Below are positions 24,177 through 33,328 of a DNA stretch of 64,000 bases, piece by piece. Position 1 is the first letter of the stretch; every line of letters starts with the position of its first letter. The stretch is taken from NCBI RefSeq assembly GCF_014168815.1, contig NZ_AP021972.1, positions 2,852,001 through 2,916,000 on the forward strand, read 5' to 3'. Position numbers and translations under genes: made by a program. The DNA comes from Klebsiella sp. WP3-W18-ESBL-02 (GTDB lineage: Bacteria; Pseudomonadota; Gammaproteobacteria; Enterobacterales; Enterobacteriaceae). Under the pieces are notes generated by a model that did not search any database, had not been told where the DNA came from, and worked only from the letters and a program-made list of their open reading frames with translations.

Positions 24177-24983
24177 ATGGTTGAAACGCTGCTTGAAGTT
24201 CGCAACCTGAGTAAAACCTTCCGCTACCGCACCGGCTGGTTCCACCGCCAGACGCTACAGGCGGTGAAGCCGTTGAGCTTTACGCTGCGCGAAAAACAGA
24301 CGCTGGCGATCATCGGTGAGAACGGTTCCGGCAAATCGACGCTGGCCAAAATGCTGGCGGGGATGGTCGAGCCGACCACCGGCGAGCTGCTGATTGACGA
24401 TCACCCGCTGGAATTCGGCGATTATTCGTTCCGTAGCCAGCGTATTCGCATGATTTTCCAGGACCCGAGCACCTCGCTGAACCCGCGTCAGCGTATTTCG
24501 CAGATCCTTGATTTCCCGCTGCGCCTGAACACCGATCTCGAGCCGGAGGCGCGGCAGAAGCAGATTATCGACACGCTGCGTCTGGTCGGCTTGCTGCCGG
24601 ATCACGTCAGCTACTATCCGCATATGCTGGCGCCGGGCCAGAAACAGCGTCTGGGGCTGGCGCGCGCGCTAATCCTACGTCCTAAAGTGATCATCTGTGA
24701 TGAAGCGCTGGCCTCGCTGGATATGTCGATGCGCTCGCAGCTGGTTAACCTGATGCTCGAACTGCAGGAAAAACAGGGGATCTCGTATATTTACGTGACC
24801 CAGCATTTAGGCATGATGAAACACATCAGCGATCAGGTGCTGGTGATGCACCAGGGTGAGGTTGTGGAACGCGGCAGCACTGCTGATGTGCTGGCCTCTC
24901 CGCTGCACGATTTAACCAAGCGACTGATTGCTGGCCACTTTGGCGAGGCGCTGACCGCCGACGCCTGGCGTAAAGATCGCTAA
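24177..24983 (+). CDS. sapF: SapF, ABC transporter ATP-binding protein
   Basis: A 268-residue ATPase with Walker A GENGSGKS, signature LAPGQKQRLG (a family variant of LSGGQ) and Walker B VIICDEALASLD. It completes sapABCDF. It ends 24 bases before fabI, which may be partly co-transcribed. Confidence 0.95.
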   Translation: MVETLLEVRNLSKTFRYRTGWFHRQTLQAVKPLSFTLREKQTLAIIGENGSGKSTLAKMLAGMVEPTTGELLIDDHPLEFGDYSFRSQRIRMIFQDPSTSLNPRQRISQILDFPLRLNTDLEPEARQKQIIDTLRLVGLLPDHVSYYPHMLAPGQKQRLGLARALILRPKVIICDEALASLDMSMRSQLVNLMLELQEKQGISYIYVTQHLGMMKHISDQVLVMHQGEVVERGSTADVLASPLHDLTKRLIAGHFGEALTADAWRKDR

Positions 24984-25007
24984 CACTGAAGAGAAGGATG
25001 AAATACG

Positions 25008-25793
25008 ATGGGTTTTCTTTCCGGTAAACGTATTCTGATTACGGGCGTCGCCAGTAAGCTCTCCATCGCCTACGGTATTGCCCAGGCGATGCAGCGCGAA
25101 GGCGCCGAGCTGGCATTCACCTATCAGAACGACAAACTGAAAGGCCGCGTAGTCGAGTTCGCCGCCTCTCTGGGCTCCAGCATCGTTCTGCCGTGTGACG
25201 TGGCGGAAGATGCAAGCATCGATTCCCTGTTCACCGAGCTGGCTAAAGTCTGGCCGACGTTTGACGGTTTTGTTCACTCTATTGGCTTTGCTCCGGCAGA
25301 TCAGCTGGACGGTGATTACGTCAATGCCGTGACCCGTGAAGGTTTTAAAATCGCCCACGACATCAGCGCTTACAGCTTTGTGGCGATGGCGAAAGCCTGC
25401 CGCAGCATGCTGAATCCCGGCGCTGCGCTGTTGACCCTTTCCTATCTGGGTGCCGAGCGCGCTATCCCGAACTACAACGTGATGGGGCTGGCTAAAGCGT
25501 CGCTGGAGGCCAACGTGCGCTATATGGCGAACGCTATGGGGCCAGAGGGGGTGCGCGTAAACGCGATTTCGGCCGGCCCAATTCGCACGCTCGCCGCCTC
25601 CGGCATCAAGGATTTCCGCAAAATGCTGGCGCACTGCGAAGCCGTCACGCCGATTCGCCGCACCGTCACTATCGAAGACGTGGGGAACTCCGCCGCCTTC
25701 TTGTGCTCTGACCTTTCCGCTGGGATCACCGGAGAAGTGGTGCACGTGGACGGCGGTTTCAGCATTGCCGCGATGAACGAACTGGAACTGTAG
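25008..25793 (+). CDS. fabI: Enoyl-[acyl-carrier-protein] reductase (NADH)
   Basis: A 261-residue SDR-fold enzyme (E. coli 262) that performs the last reduction of each fatty-acid elongation cycle and is the triclosan target. The NADH-binding N-terminus reads ILITGVASKLSIAYGIA. The catalytic tyrosine and lysine sit in YNVMGLAKASLEANVRY (Y-x6-K). The triclosan-resistance position Gly93 lies in the FDGFVHSIGFAPADQL region and is the wild-type glycine. The start has gaagg upstream. A REP pair follows the stop. Confidence 0.97.
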   Translation: MGFLSGKRILITGVASKLSIAYGIAQAMQREGAELAFTYQNDKLKGRVVEFAASLGSSIVLPCDVAEDASIDSLFTELAKVWPTFDGFVHSIGFAPADQLDGDYVNAVTREGFKIAHDISAYSFVAMAKACRSMLNPGAALLTLSYLGAERAIPNYNVMGLAKASLEANVRYMANAMGPEGVRVNAISAGPIRTLAASGIKDFRKMLAHCEAVTPIRRTVTIEDVGNSAAFLCSDLSAGITGEVVHVDGGFSIAAMNELEL

Positions 25794-25868
25794 GCCGGGT
25801 AAGGCAACGCCGCCATCCGGCAATGTGCTCCGCATTGCCGGATGGCGCTACGCTTATCAGGCCTGCAT
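25793..25868. repeat. REP pair (BIME) downstream of fabI
   Basis: Two REP-type units in opposite orientation: aggccgggtaaggc...gccatccggca on the left and tgccggatggcgctacgc ttatcaggcctgca on the right. The inner 14-bp arms 25811-25824 and 25834-25847 pair perfectly. Such elements cap mRNA 3' ends and bind DNA gyrase or IHF in enterobacteria. Confidence 0.85.
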
Positions 25869-26061
25869 TCTCCGGCGTCACTGCGTTCTGCCGGGCGACA
25901 ACGTTTCCCTTCTTCCCCCTCTGTTATTCCAGTCAGTTATTAATTATCGCCGAACAATATTTTCTCCCTCGTCACGCATGCGCCAGGATATTTACCCATA
26001 ACGATCCGGCAACATCACCTTCGACGCTGCTGGTTCGCCACCTTCAGATCAAGGAACACCC

Positions 26062-27220
26062 ATGGAGCCACGCCGCGTTTCCGGCAAAAACCACTGGTAT
26101 CACGAAACCCAGTCGAGAACCCAACACAGCGACGTGATGCCGCTGGTTCCCGAAGCCGCGCACGTAGACGACCGTTTTTTACTGGATCTCGCCCTGCCCG
26201 ATGCGTTGCTAAACGCCAATCTGCGCTGGTTGAGTGCCGCCACGCGGTTAGCCAATACCCTGTTCCCTGATACCGTCGCCGTCAGCCGTTTACAGACCTT
26301 CAGCGCGTACGACAGGCTGAGCACCGCGCTGACCGTCGCCCAGGTTTCCGGCGTTCAGCGGCTGTGTAACCACTATGCCGCACGCCTGGCGCCGTTGCCC
26401 GGCCCGGACTCCTCGCGTGAAAGCAACCGCCGTCTGGCGCAAATTACCGAATATGCCCGCCAGCTCGCCAGCTCGCCGTCAATCATCACGCCACGCGCGC
26501 GCCAGCAGTTTGGACGACGTTGGCCTGACGCTCCACGATATGATTCTCATCAACCAGATCGTGGGGTTTGTCGGCTTCCAGGCGCGAGTGGTGGCGATAT
26601 TCCAGGCTCAGCTCGGCTTTCCGGTGCGCTGGATCCCCGGCATGCCGGTGCAGGAAGATGCAGACGCCGAACGTTTTCGCCACGAGAACGCGCGCTGGCA
26701 CAGCGATCTGCCGACCATTGAGGCCCAGCAGGCCAATACCCCGCAGAGTGATGTTCTCGCTCGCTGGCAACATCTGCCTGAGCTGAACGCACTGGCGCCG
26801 GTGCTGGCGCACGAGGCGGCGCTGCTTGATGGCTTTGGCGAGCTGATTAATGCGTTAACTTTCGCCCACCCGATGCTGCCGCTGGCGGCGCTGATCCCGG
26901 CGCGCGTCAATGGCAGCGTCAGCTGCTTTAACCATTACAGCACCCTCTGGCAAGGCGCCAGCGGCCTGCCCGACGCTGTGCGTAACGGCGAGCGCGCGAT
27001 TCAGGCCTGGAGCCACCACTATCCCTGCGAGCGCGCGCTTGCGCTGGCAACACAGCTGTTGACCCGCGCGCCGGACCGATTTAGCGCCGCGCAGCTGAGC
27101 CCGCTCGCCGAGCACGGCATATCAACACCTGACGCAATTGCGCTGCTGGTCTGGAGCGCGCTGAGCGGCTGGCTAAACCGGCTGCGCATCGCGTTTAGTA
27201 GCGCACAACAAGTTACGTAA
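26062..27220 (+). pseudogene. yciW: yciW with a single-base frameshift
   Basis: YciW is a peroxidase/CMD-domain-like protein of unclear function, linked to cysteine and methionine metabolism in E. coli. Here the N-terminal half reads in one frame (MEPRRVSGKNHWYHETQS to ITPRARQQ). The C-terminal half (LDDVGLTLHDMILINQ to the end) reads one base further on. The shift is at the T-run 26509-26511: deleting one T gives QQLDDVGL continuously, giving about 385 residues, close to the E. coli protein. As written, the product stops at 26721 after 219 residues. It is either a recent pseudogene or a sequencing error; everything else looks intact. Confidence 0.85.
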
Positions 27221-27301
27221 AAGGGTGAAAGAGCGCTTGCTGCAACCCATCGATTCGCGTAAAAATGTCAGCCGCTCTTTTGGCCACGAAAATAGATCAA
27301 T

Positions 27302-29236
27302 ATGCTTCAGGACAACCCGCTGCTTGCGCAGCTAAAACAGCAACTCCATTCCCAAACGCCCCGTGCGGAAGGGGTCGTCAAAGCCACGGAAAAAGGTTTC
27401 GGTTTCCTCGAAGTCGACGCACAGAAAAGCTACTTTATTCCGCCGCCGCAGATGAAAAAAGTGATGCACGGCGACCGCATTATCGCGGTAATTCACTCTG
27501 AAAAAGAGAAAGAGAGCGCCGAGCCCGAAGAACTGGTTGAGCCGTTCCTGACTCGCTTTGTGGGCAAGGTTCACCGCAAAGACGATCGTCTGTCTATCGT
27601 GCCTGACCATCCGCTGTTGAAAGATGCGATTCCATGCCGCGCTGAACGCGGCGTAACTCATGATTTTAAAGAGGGTGACTGGGCCGTTGCTGAAATGCGC
27701 CGTCATCCGCTGAAAGGCGATCGTAGCTTCTACGCCGAACTCACCCAGTTTATCACCTACGGTGACGACCACTTTGTGCCGTGGTGGGTCACCCTCGCCC
27801 GTCACAATCTGGAAAAAGAAGCGCCGAACGGCGTCGCCACCGAAATGCAGGACGAAGGTCTTGAGCGCCGCGATCTGACCGCGCTGGACTTCGTCACTAT
27901 CGACAGCGCCAGCACTGAAGATATGGATGATGCGCTGTACGTAGAAGAAGCGGCCGACGGCAAGCTGCTGCTCACCGTGGCCATCGCCGACCCAACGGCC
28001 TGGATAGTCGAAGGCAGCAAGCTGGATGAGGCGGCAAAAATCCGCGCATTCACCAACTATCTGCCGGGCTTCAATATTCCGATGCTGCCGCGTGAGCTGT
28101 CTGACGATTTGTGCTCCCTGCGCCCTAACGTCGTGCGTCCGGTGCTGGCCTGCCAAATGACGCTGGCCGCCGATGGCACCATCGAAGACAACATCGCGTT
28201 CTTCGCCGCCAACATCGAGTCGAAAGCCAAACTGGCCTATGACGACGTGTCCAACTGGCTGGAGAACACCGGTAGCTGGCAGCCGCAGAACGATGCCATT
28301 GCGCGCCAAATCACCCTGCTACAGCGCGTGTGCCAGCTGCGCAGCGAGTGGCGTAAAATCCACGCGCTGGTCTTTAAAGACCGCCCGGACTATCGCTTCG
28401 TCCTCGGTGAAAAAGGTGAAGTGCTGGATATCGTGGCCGAGCCGCGCCGCATTGCCAACCGCATCGTTGAAGAGTCGATGATCGCGGCGAACATCTGCGC
28501 TGCCCGCGTGCTGCGCGATAAGCTCGGGTTTGGTATTTACAACGTTCACACCGGCTTCACTCCGGACAACACGGAAGCGCTGGCCGCCCTGCTGAAAACC
28601 CATGACGTGCATGTTGATCCGGTTGAGGTTCTGACGCTACCGGGCTTCTGCAAGCTGCGCCGTGAGCTGGATGCACAGCCGTCAGGCTTCCTCGATAGCC
28701 GCATTCGCCGCTTCCAGTCGTTCGCTGAAATCAGCACGGAGCCAGGCCCGCACTTTGGGTTAGGGCTCGAAGCCTACGCCACCTGGACCTCACCGATTCG
28801 TAAGTACGGCGACATGATCAACCATCGTCTGCTGAAAGCAATCGTGAAAGGTGAAAGTGCAACGCGCCCTCAGGACGACGTTACCGTGCAGATGGCCGAA
28901 CGCCGCCGTCTGAACCGCATGGCGGAACGCGACGTGGCCGACTGGCTCTACGCACGCTACCTCAATCCGCAGGCGGGTAAAGATACCCGCTTTGCCGCTG
29001 AGATTATCGACGTCAGCCGCGGCGGTATGCGCGTGCGTCTGGTTGATAACGGCGCGGTTGCCTTTATCCCGGCACCGTTCCTGCACGCCGTGCGCGACGA
29101 GCTGGTCTGCAGCCAGGAAAACGGCACCGTGCAAATCAAAGGCGAAGTGGTTTATAAAGTGACCGACGTTATTGATGTCACCATTGCGGAAGTCCGCATG
29201 GAGACACGCAGCGTGATTGCCCGACCAGCAGCATAA
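27302..29236 (+). CDS. rnb: Ribonuclease II
   Basis: A 644-residue 3'-to-5' exoribonuclease, exactly the E. coli length. Cold-shock domains are at the N-terminus (EGVVKATEKGFGFLEV). The RNB catalytic domain holds the four acidic residues in FVTIDSASTEDMDDALYV (near 200-212). The S1 domain is at the C-terminus (FAAEIIDVSRGGMRVRLVDNG). A clear Rho-independent terminator follows the stop. Confidence 0.97.
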   Translation: MLQDNPLLAQLKQQLHSQTPRAEGVVKATEKGFGFLEVDAQKSYFIPPPQMKKVMHGDRIIAVIHSEKEKESAEPEELVEPFLTRFVGKVHRKDDRLSIVPDHPLLKDAIPCRAERGVTHDFKEGDWAVAEMRRHPLKGDRSFYAELTQFITYGDDHFVPWWVTLARHNLEKEAPNGVATEMQDEGLERRDLTALDFVTIDSASTEDMDDALYVEEAADGKLLLTVAIADPTAWIVEGSKLDEAAKIRAFTNYLPGFNIPMLPRELSDDLCSLRPNVVRPVLACQMTLAADGTIEDNIAFFAANIESKAKLAYDDVSNWLENTGSWQPQNDAIARQITLLQRVCQLRSEWRKIHALVFKDRPDYRFVLGEKGEVLDIVAEPRRIANRIVEESMIAANICAARVLRDKLGFGIYNVHTGFTPDNTEALAALLKTHDVHVDPVEVLTLPGFCKLRRELDAQPSGFLDSRIRRFQSFAEISTEPGPHFGLGLEAYATWTSPIRKYGDMINHRLLKAIVKGESATRPQDDVTVQMAERRRLNRMAERDVADWLYARYLNPQAGKDTRFAAEIIDVSRGGMRVRLVDNGAVAFIPAPFLHAVRDELVCSQENGTVQIKGEVVYKVTDVIDVTIAEVRMETRSVIARPAA

Positions 29237-29242
29237 TGCTGT

Positions 29243-29271
29243 AAAACGGCCCCTGACGGGGCCGTTTTTTT
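29243..29271 (+). terminator. Rho-independent terminator after rnb
   Basis: The stem aaaacggcccc / ggggccgtttt with a short tga loop, followed by seven T residues, lies 7 bases after the rnb stop. Confidence 0.9.
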
Positions 29272-29383
29272 ATCCGCGATACCCTTCTCTTTTTTTTCCA
29301 GCGAAATTACCCAAATGCGTTCACACTGAATACCAATGACGTGGAAATTGGTCTCATCAAACGCAGGTGTACGAGGGGAAGAA

Positions 29384-31375
29384 ATGGAGAAATCTCTGGC
29401 ACAAAGTCTGCTCGACCCAAACTCCAGTGAAAGCAGCCTGTACTGGCGTATGTCGCACGGTGAGTCCGCGCTGCATATGGGGACGGACCCCGACAGAAAC
29501 ACCGACCTCGCCATTCCGCTAAGCGAAGAAAGCGTCAGCCGTATTCGCGCCATGACCGTTACGACCTCAAGCGTGGCTATCTCTATTCAGCTCAACGGCT
29601 ATGACGTGCCTGTTCATCTGATTGGCCGCAAAATCAGCTGTACCGAATGGGCCGGTACCGCCTCCTCCTGGTTCGACACCTCTTCCGTCGCCCGCGATCT
29701 TTTACAGGGTCTGCTGTTTGCCGAACAGGTCGTTTCCGAGGCCAATACCGTCATCGTTATCCTCGACCGTGAAGGCAAAATTCAGCGCTTTAACCGCCTG
29801 TGCGAGGAATACAGCGGTGTCAAAGAGCAGGACGTGATTGGTAAAACAGCGTTTGAGCTGTTTATGTCCGCCCCGGAGGCCGCCGCCGCCCGGGAAAACG
29901 TTGCCCATTTTTTTACTAACGGCGGGCCCTATGAAGTTGAACGCTGGATTAAAACCCGCAAGGGGCTACGCCTGTTTCTGTTCCGCAACCGCTTCGTCCA
30001 CAGCGGCAGCGGCAAAAATGAAATCTACTTAATCTGCTCCGGCATCGATATTACCGAAGAGCGTAAGGCTCAGGAGCGGCTGCGGGTGCTGGCGAATACC
30101 GATACCATCACCGGCTTACCCAACCGTCACGCCATCACTGAGATGATCGGCCACGCCATTGACGCCCGCCAGGGGGACGAGCAGATTGGCATCGTCTATT
30201 TTGACCTCGATAACTTTAAGAAAGTGAACGATGCCTATGGCCACGTTTTTGGCGATCAGCTGTTGCAATCGGTCGCGCTGTCGATTTTAAGCTGCCTGGA
30301 AGAGGGTCAGACGCTGGCCCGGCTCGGCGGCGACGAATTTATCGTACTGGCGGTCAATACGTCGCAGGGGGCGTTAGAGGCGATGGCATCCAGGGTTCTG
30401 AGCCGCCTGCGCGATCCGTTCCGCATTGGGTTGATTGAAGTTTACAGCGGCTGCTCGCTCGGCATTTCGCTCGCCCCGCAGCACGGTGAAGACCCGGAAA
30501 GCCTGATTCGCAATGCCGATACCGCCATGTACACCGCCAAGGAGCGCGGACGCGGTCGTTTTAGCATATTTTCCCCTGAGATGAATCTGCGGGTATTTGA
30601 ATACCTGTGGCTGGACACCAACCTGCGCAAAGCACTGCAAAGCGATCAGCTCATCATTCACTATCAGCCCAAGGTGACGATGAACGGTGAAGTACAAAGC
30701 GTAGAGGCGCTGGTACGCTGGAATTCGCCGGAGCGCGGGCTGATCCCGCCGATGGACTTTATTGCCTACGCCGAGGAGTCCGGGCTGATTGTCCCGCTGG
30801 GGCGCTGGGTGATGCTGGAGGCTATCCGCCAGCTGGCGCAGTGGCGCGATCGCGGCATTCATCTGCGCGTCGCAGTGAACGTCTCAGCGCGCCAGCTGGT
30901 CGATCAATCCATCGTCAGCGACCTCAAACAGGCGCTAAAGGCGCAGCATTTTGCGGAATGCCCGATTGATATCGAGCTGACCGAAAGCTGTCTGATTGAT
31001 AACGCGGAACTGGCGCTGGAGGTCATCAAGCAGTTTCGTTCGCTGGGCGCGCAAATCCATCTTGATGACTTCGGTACCGGCTATTCTTCTCTTTCGCAGC
31101 TGGCGCGTTTCCCTATTGATACCATCAAACTGGACCATCTTTTTGTGCATCACGTACACACGCATTCCGTATCGCAATCGCTCGTGCTGGCGATTATCGC
31201 GGTGGCCCGCGCGCTGAATTTACGCGTTATTGCCGAAGGCGTGGAGGATGCAAACGACGATGCATTTTTGACCCACAACGGCGTCGAGGAACGTCAGGGC
31301 TATTTTTTTGCCCGCCCCATGCCCGCATCCGAGCTGGAAAGCTGGCTGGCGGCGCGCCAGGGGGTTATAAGCTAA
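29384..31375 (+). CDS. pdeR: PdeR (Gmr), cyclic-di-GMP phosphodiesterase with GGDEF and EAL domains
   Basis: A 663-residue cytoplasmic signalling protein (E. coli 661). A PAS domain covers about residues 110-235 (EANTVIVILDREGKIQRFN). The GGDEF domain has the intact motif LARLGGDEFIVL near 310. The EAL domain has QSVEALVRW near 465, DIELTESCLIDN and DDFGTGYSSLSQL. In E. coli it is the trigger enzyme restraining DgcM and MlrA in the curli/csgD pathway. I chose the ATG at 29384 (MEKSLAQ), which has gagggg just upstream and gives the expected length. It lies downstream of rnb, as in E. coli. Confidence 0.94.
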   Translation: MEKSLAQSLLDPNSSESSLYWRMSHGESALHMGTDPDRNTDLAIPLSEESVSRIRAMTVTTSSVAISIQLNGYDVPVHLIGRKISCTEWAGTASSWFDTSSVARDLLQGLLFAEQVVSEANTVIVILDREGKIQRFNRLCEEYSGVKEQDVIGKTAFELFMSAPEAAAARENVAHFFTNGGPYEVERWIKTRKGLRLFLFRNRFVHSGSGKNEIYLICSGIDITEERKAQERLRVLANTDTITGLPNRHAITEMIGHAIDARQGDEQIGIVYFDLDNFKKVNDAYGHVFGDQLLQSVALSILSCLEEGQTLARLGGDEFIVLAVNTSQGALEAMASRVLSRLRDPFRIGLIEVYSGCSLGISLAPQHGEDPESLIRNADTAMYTAKERGRGRFSIFSPEMNLRVFEYLWLDTNLRKALQSDQLIIHYQPKVTMNGEVQSVEALVRWNSPERGLIPPMDFIAYAEESGLIVPLGRWVMLEAIRQLAQWRDRGIHLRVAVNVSARQLVDQSIVSDLKQALKAQHFAECPIDIELTESCLIDNAELALEVIKQFRSLGAQIHLDDFGTGYSSLSQLARFPIDTIKLDHLFVHHVHTHSVSQSLVLAIIAVARALNLRVIAEGVEDANDDAFLTHNGVEERQGYFFARPMPASELESWLAARQGVIS

Positions 31376-31451
31376 GCTTTTTTTTCACTTCTCTTTTGTC
31401 TGTAAATTTTGCATCATTGATTTCAATCGAATTTATTAACAGGATCCCACC

Positions 31452-31634
31452 ATGTCCGAGCTCGATGCGCGCCAGGTTGCCCAACGTATTGATACCGTAT
31501 TGGATATTCTGGTCGGCGGCGATACCCACTCCGCCATCAATAATCTGGAAATATTAAAAGCCGAGCTGCTGGCGTATGCCGCAGATGAACGCGATGCCAA
31601 AACAGGTCAGCCTAAATCCCCGTGGGAAATCTGA
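31452..31634 (+). CDS. yciZ: Small conserved protein YciZ (DUF2594)
   Basis: A 60-residue acidic protein (E. coli 57). The conserved core RIDTVLDILVGGDTHSAINN and the end SPWEI are recognisable. A good ribosome binding site (cagga) precedes the ATG. Function unknown. Its position between pdeR and yciT matches E. coli. Confidence 0.9.
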   Translation: MSELDARQVAQRIDTVLDILVGGDTHSAINNLEILKAELLAYAADERDAKTGQPKSPWEI

Positions 31635-31695
31635 CGCCATTTGCCCTGCCATCGCGTAACGGACGCCTTAGCATAGAGAAATTAATCGATTTATT

Positions 31696-32445
31696 ATGAA
31701 CGCCCGACAGCAAACTATTCTCCAACTGGTCATTGATAAAGGCCGTATGAGCGTCGCCGATCTGGCGAAAATGACCGGCGTATCGGAAGTGACGATTCGT
31801 CAGGACCTGAACCTGCTGGAAAAACAGAGCTACCTGCGCCGTACCCACGGCTATGCGGTGCCGCTGGACAGCGAAGACGTCGAAACGCGCATGATGAACA
31901 ACTTCGCCCTCAAGCGTGAGCTGGCAGAGTTTGCCGCTTCGCTGGTTCGTCCGGGTGAAACCGTATTTATCGAAAACGGCAGCAGCAACGCCCTGCTCGC
32001 GCGCGCGCTGGCAACTCAGGCGGATATCACCATTATTACGGTCAGCAGCTATATTGCCCATCTGCTCAAAGAGACGCCGGGAGAAGTGATTCTGCTGGGC
32101 GGCATTTACCAGAAAAAAAGCGAGAGTATGGTCGGCCCACTGACGCGTCAGTATATTCAGCAGGTGCATTTCAGTAAGGCGTTTATCGGCATTGACGGCT
32201 GGCAGCCAGAGACTGGCTTTACCGGCCGCGATATGATGCGTGCCGATATCGTCAACGCCGTGCTGGAAAAAGGCAGCGAGGCGATTGTACTTAGCGACAG
32301 CTCGAAATTCGGTGCGATTCACCCTTACGCGCTCGGCCCGATGAGCGCATTCAACCGGGTGATCACCGACGATAATCTGACCACCGAAAAGCAGCTTCAG
32401 CTTGAGCAAACGGGTCTGACCGTGAACATCGTTAAACGCCCGTAA
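31696..32445 (+). CDS. yciT: DeoR-family transcriptional regulator YciT
   Basis: A 249-residue regulator with an N-terminal helix-turn-helix (MSVADLAKMTGVSEVTIRQDL) and a C-terminal sensor domain resembling sugar-phosphate isomerases (VFIENGSSNALLARALA; FIGIDGWQPETGF; IVLSDSSKFG). In E. coli it is associated with osmotic-shock tolerance. It is a single gene with its own hairpin downstream. Confidence 0.93.
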   Translation: MNARQQTILQLVIDKGRMSVADLAKMTGVSEVTIRQDLNLLEKQSYLRRTHGYAVPLDSEDVETRMMNNFALKRELAEFAASLVRPGETVFIENGSSNALLARALATQADITIITVSSYIAHLLKETPGEVILLGGIYQKKSESMVGPLTRQYIQQVHFSKAFIGIDGWQPETGFTGRDMMRADIVNAVLEKGSEAIVLSDSSKFGAIHPYALGPMSAFNRVITDDNLTTEKQLQLEQTGLTVNIVKRP

Positions 32446-32452
32446 CGCCTTG

Positions 32453-32475
32453 ACCCGATGCGCACCGCGTCGGGT
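32453..32475 (+). terminator. Terminator hairpin after yciT
   Basis: The stem acccgatgcg / cgcgtcgggt (one G-U pair) with loop cac is followed by tgtttccc. It lies 7 bases after the yciT stop. Confidence 0.65.
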
Positions 32476-32674
32476 TGTTTCCCTTTCCCGCCCCCGCCTC
32501 GCTATGAGATTTTTCCGACCACGGAATTAAGAGTTTTTACCTGTCTACAACATCACAAAACCGTAAAATTAATGTTAGCGATATAACAGGAAGTAACTAT
32601 CACTTGCGTGACTTTTAGCAGCAAAATTTACAACCTGCGCAACAAGCTTTACGGGAGAGGACCGCCTGCGATGT

Positions 32675-32681
32675 CTATAAT
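32675..32681 (+). promoter_or_regulatory. Probable osmB promoter -10 element
   Basis: CTATAAT about 44 bases upstream of the osmB start is a strong -10 with the leading C favoured by sigma-S. E. coli osmB has a stress promoter in a similar place. The 279-base gap from yciT to osmB shows no gene, only A+T-rich regulatory-type sequence. Confidence 0.5.
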
Positions 32682-32724
32682 GACGGTAGCGCTTCCGTGA
32701 ATAGAAACATTCAGGAGAAACAAA

Positions 32725-32943
32725 ATGACTTCAATGAGCAAAAAAATGGCTGCCGCGATGGTAGCAGTAACACTGGTCATGTCGCTGAGCGCATGTTCTA
32801 ACTGGTCTAAACGTGACCGTAACACCGCGCTGGGTGCCGGTGCAGGTGCCATCGGTGGCGCAGTATTAACGGACGGCAGCGCCCTGGGTACGCTGGGTGG
32901 CGCGGCGGTTGGCGGGATTATCGGCCATCAGGTTGGCAAGTAA
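32725..32943 (+). CDS. osmB: Osmotically inducible lipoprotein OsmB
   Basis: A 72-residue outer-membrane lipoprotein. The signal peptide ends with lipobox LSAC (Cys23). The mature part is glycine-rich (LGAGAGAIGGAVLTDG; GGAAVGGIIGHQVGK), as in the glycine-zipper family. The start is MTSMSKKM, with caggag upstream. Expected to be induced by osmotic stress via RcsB and sigma-S. Confidence 0.95.
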   Translation: MTSMSKKMAAAMVAVTLVMSLSACSNWSKRDRNTALGAGAGAIGGAVLTDGSALGTLGGAAVGGIIGHQVGK

Positions 32944-32961
32944 GTCGCACGCAGAATTGCA

Positions 32962-32989
32962 GGGCTCCGATGAAAATCGGGGCCCTTTT
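32962..32989 (+). terminator. Terminator after osmB
   Basis: The stem gggctccgat / atcggggccc (one G-U pair) with a gaaa loop is followed by ttttc, 18 bases after osmB. Confidence 0.8.
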
Positions 32990-33001
32990 CATGGAGGCTA
33001 C

Positions 33002-33328
33002 TCAGCCTCCCGCCAGCTTCACCTTCATGCCTTTCGCTTCCAGCAGTGATTTCAGCAGGTCACGTTTATCGCCCTGAATTTCAATCACGCCGTCCTTCAC
33101 CGCACCGCCACAGCCGCATTTTTTCTTCAGTTCGGCGGCCAGCTTTGCCAGCGCATCGTCATCCAGATCGATGCCGGTAATCAGGCACACGCCCTTCCCT
33201 TTACGCCCGCTGATTTGGCGCTGTATACGCACAATACCATCGCCTTTCGGACGCGCTGCGACAACTTTCGGTTCGTCAATACGCCCGGTTTCCGTTGAGT
33301 AAACCAGACGGCTGTTCGTCTCGCTCAT
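33002..33328 (-). CDS. yciH: YciH, bacterial SUI1/eIF1-like protein
   Basis: A 108-residue protein of the SUI1/eIF1 family, able to influence start-codon fidelity in translation assays. The basic motif RIQRQISGRKGKGVCLITG and LKKKCGCGGAVKDGVIEIQG are family hallmarks. It overlaps the pyrF stop by one base (TAATG) and is the second gene of a pyrF-yciH unit. Confidence 0.95.
   Translation of the reverse strand: MSETNSRLVYSTETGRIDEPKVVAARPKGDGIVRIQRQISGRKGKGVCLITGIDLDDDALAKLAAELKKKCGCGGAVKDGVIEIQGDKRDLLKSLLEAKGMKVKLAGG

Noticed and set aside
23640..24660. Non-standard ABC signatures in SapD (LTEGE) and SapF (LAPGQ)
   Set aside because: These are usual variants in the Sap family and do not suggest decay.
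24912..25835. A 307-residue minus-strand frame opposite fabI
   Set aside because: It covers the reverse strand of fabI, and its composition and lack of motifs mark it as a shadow.
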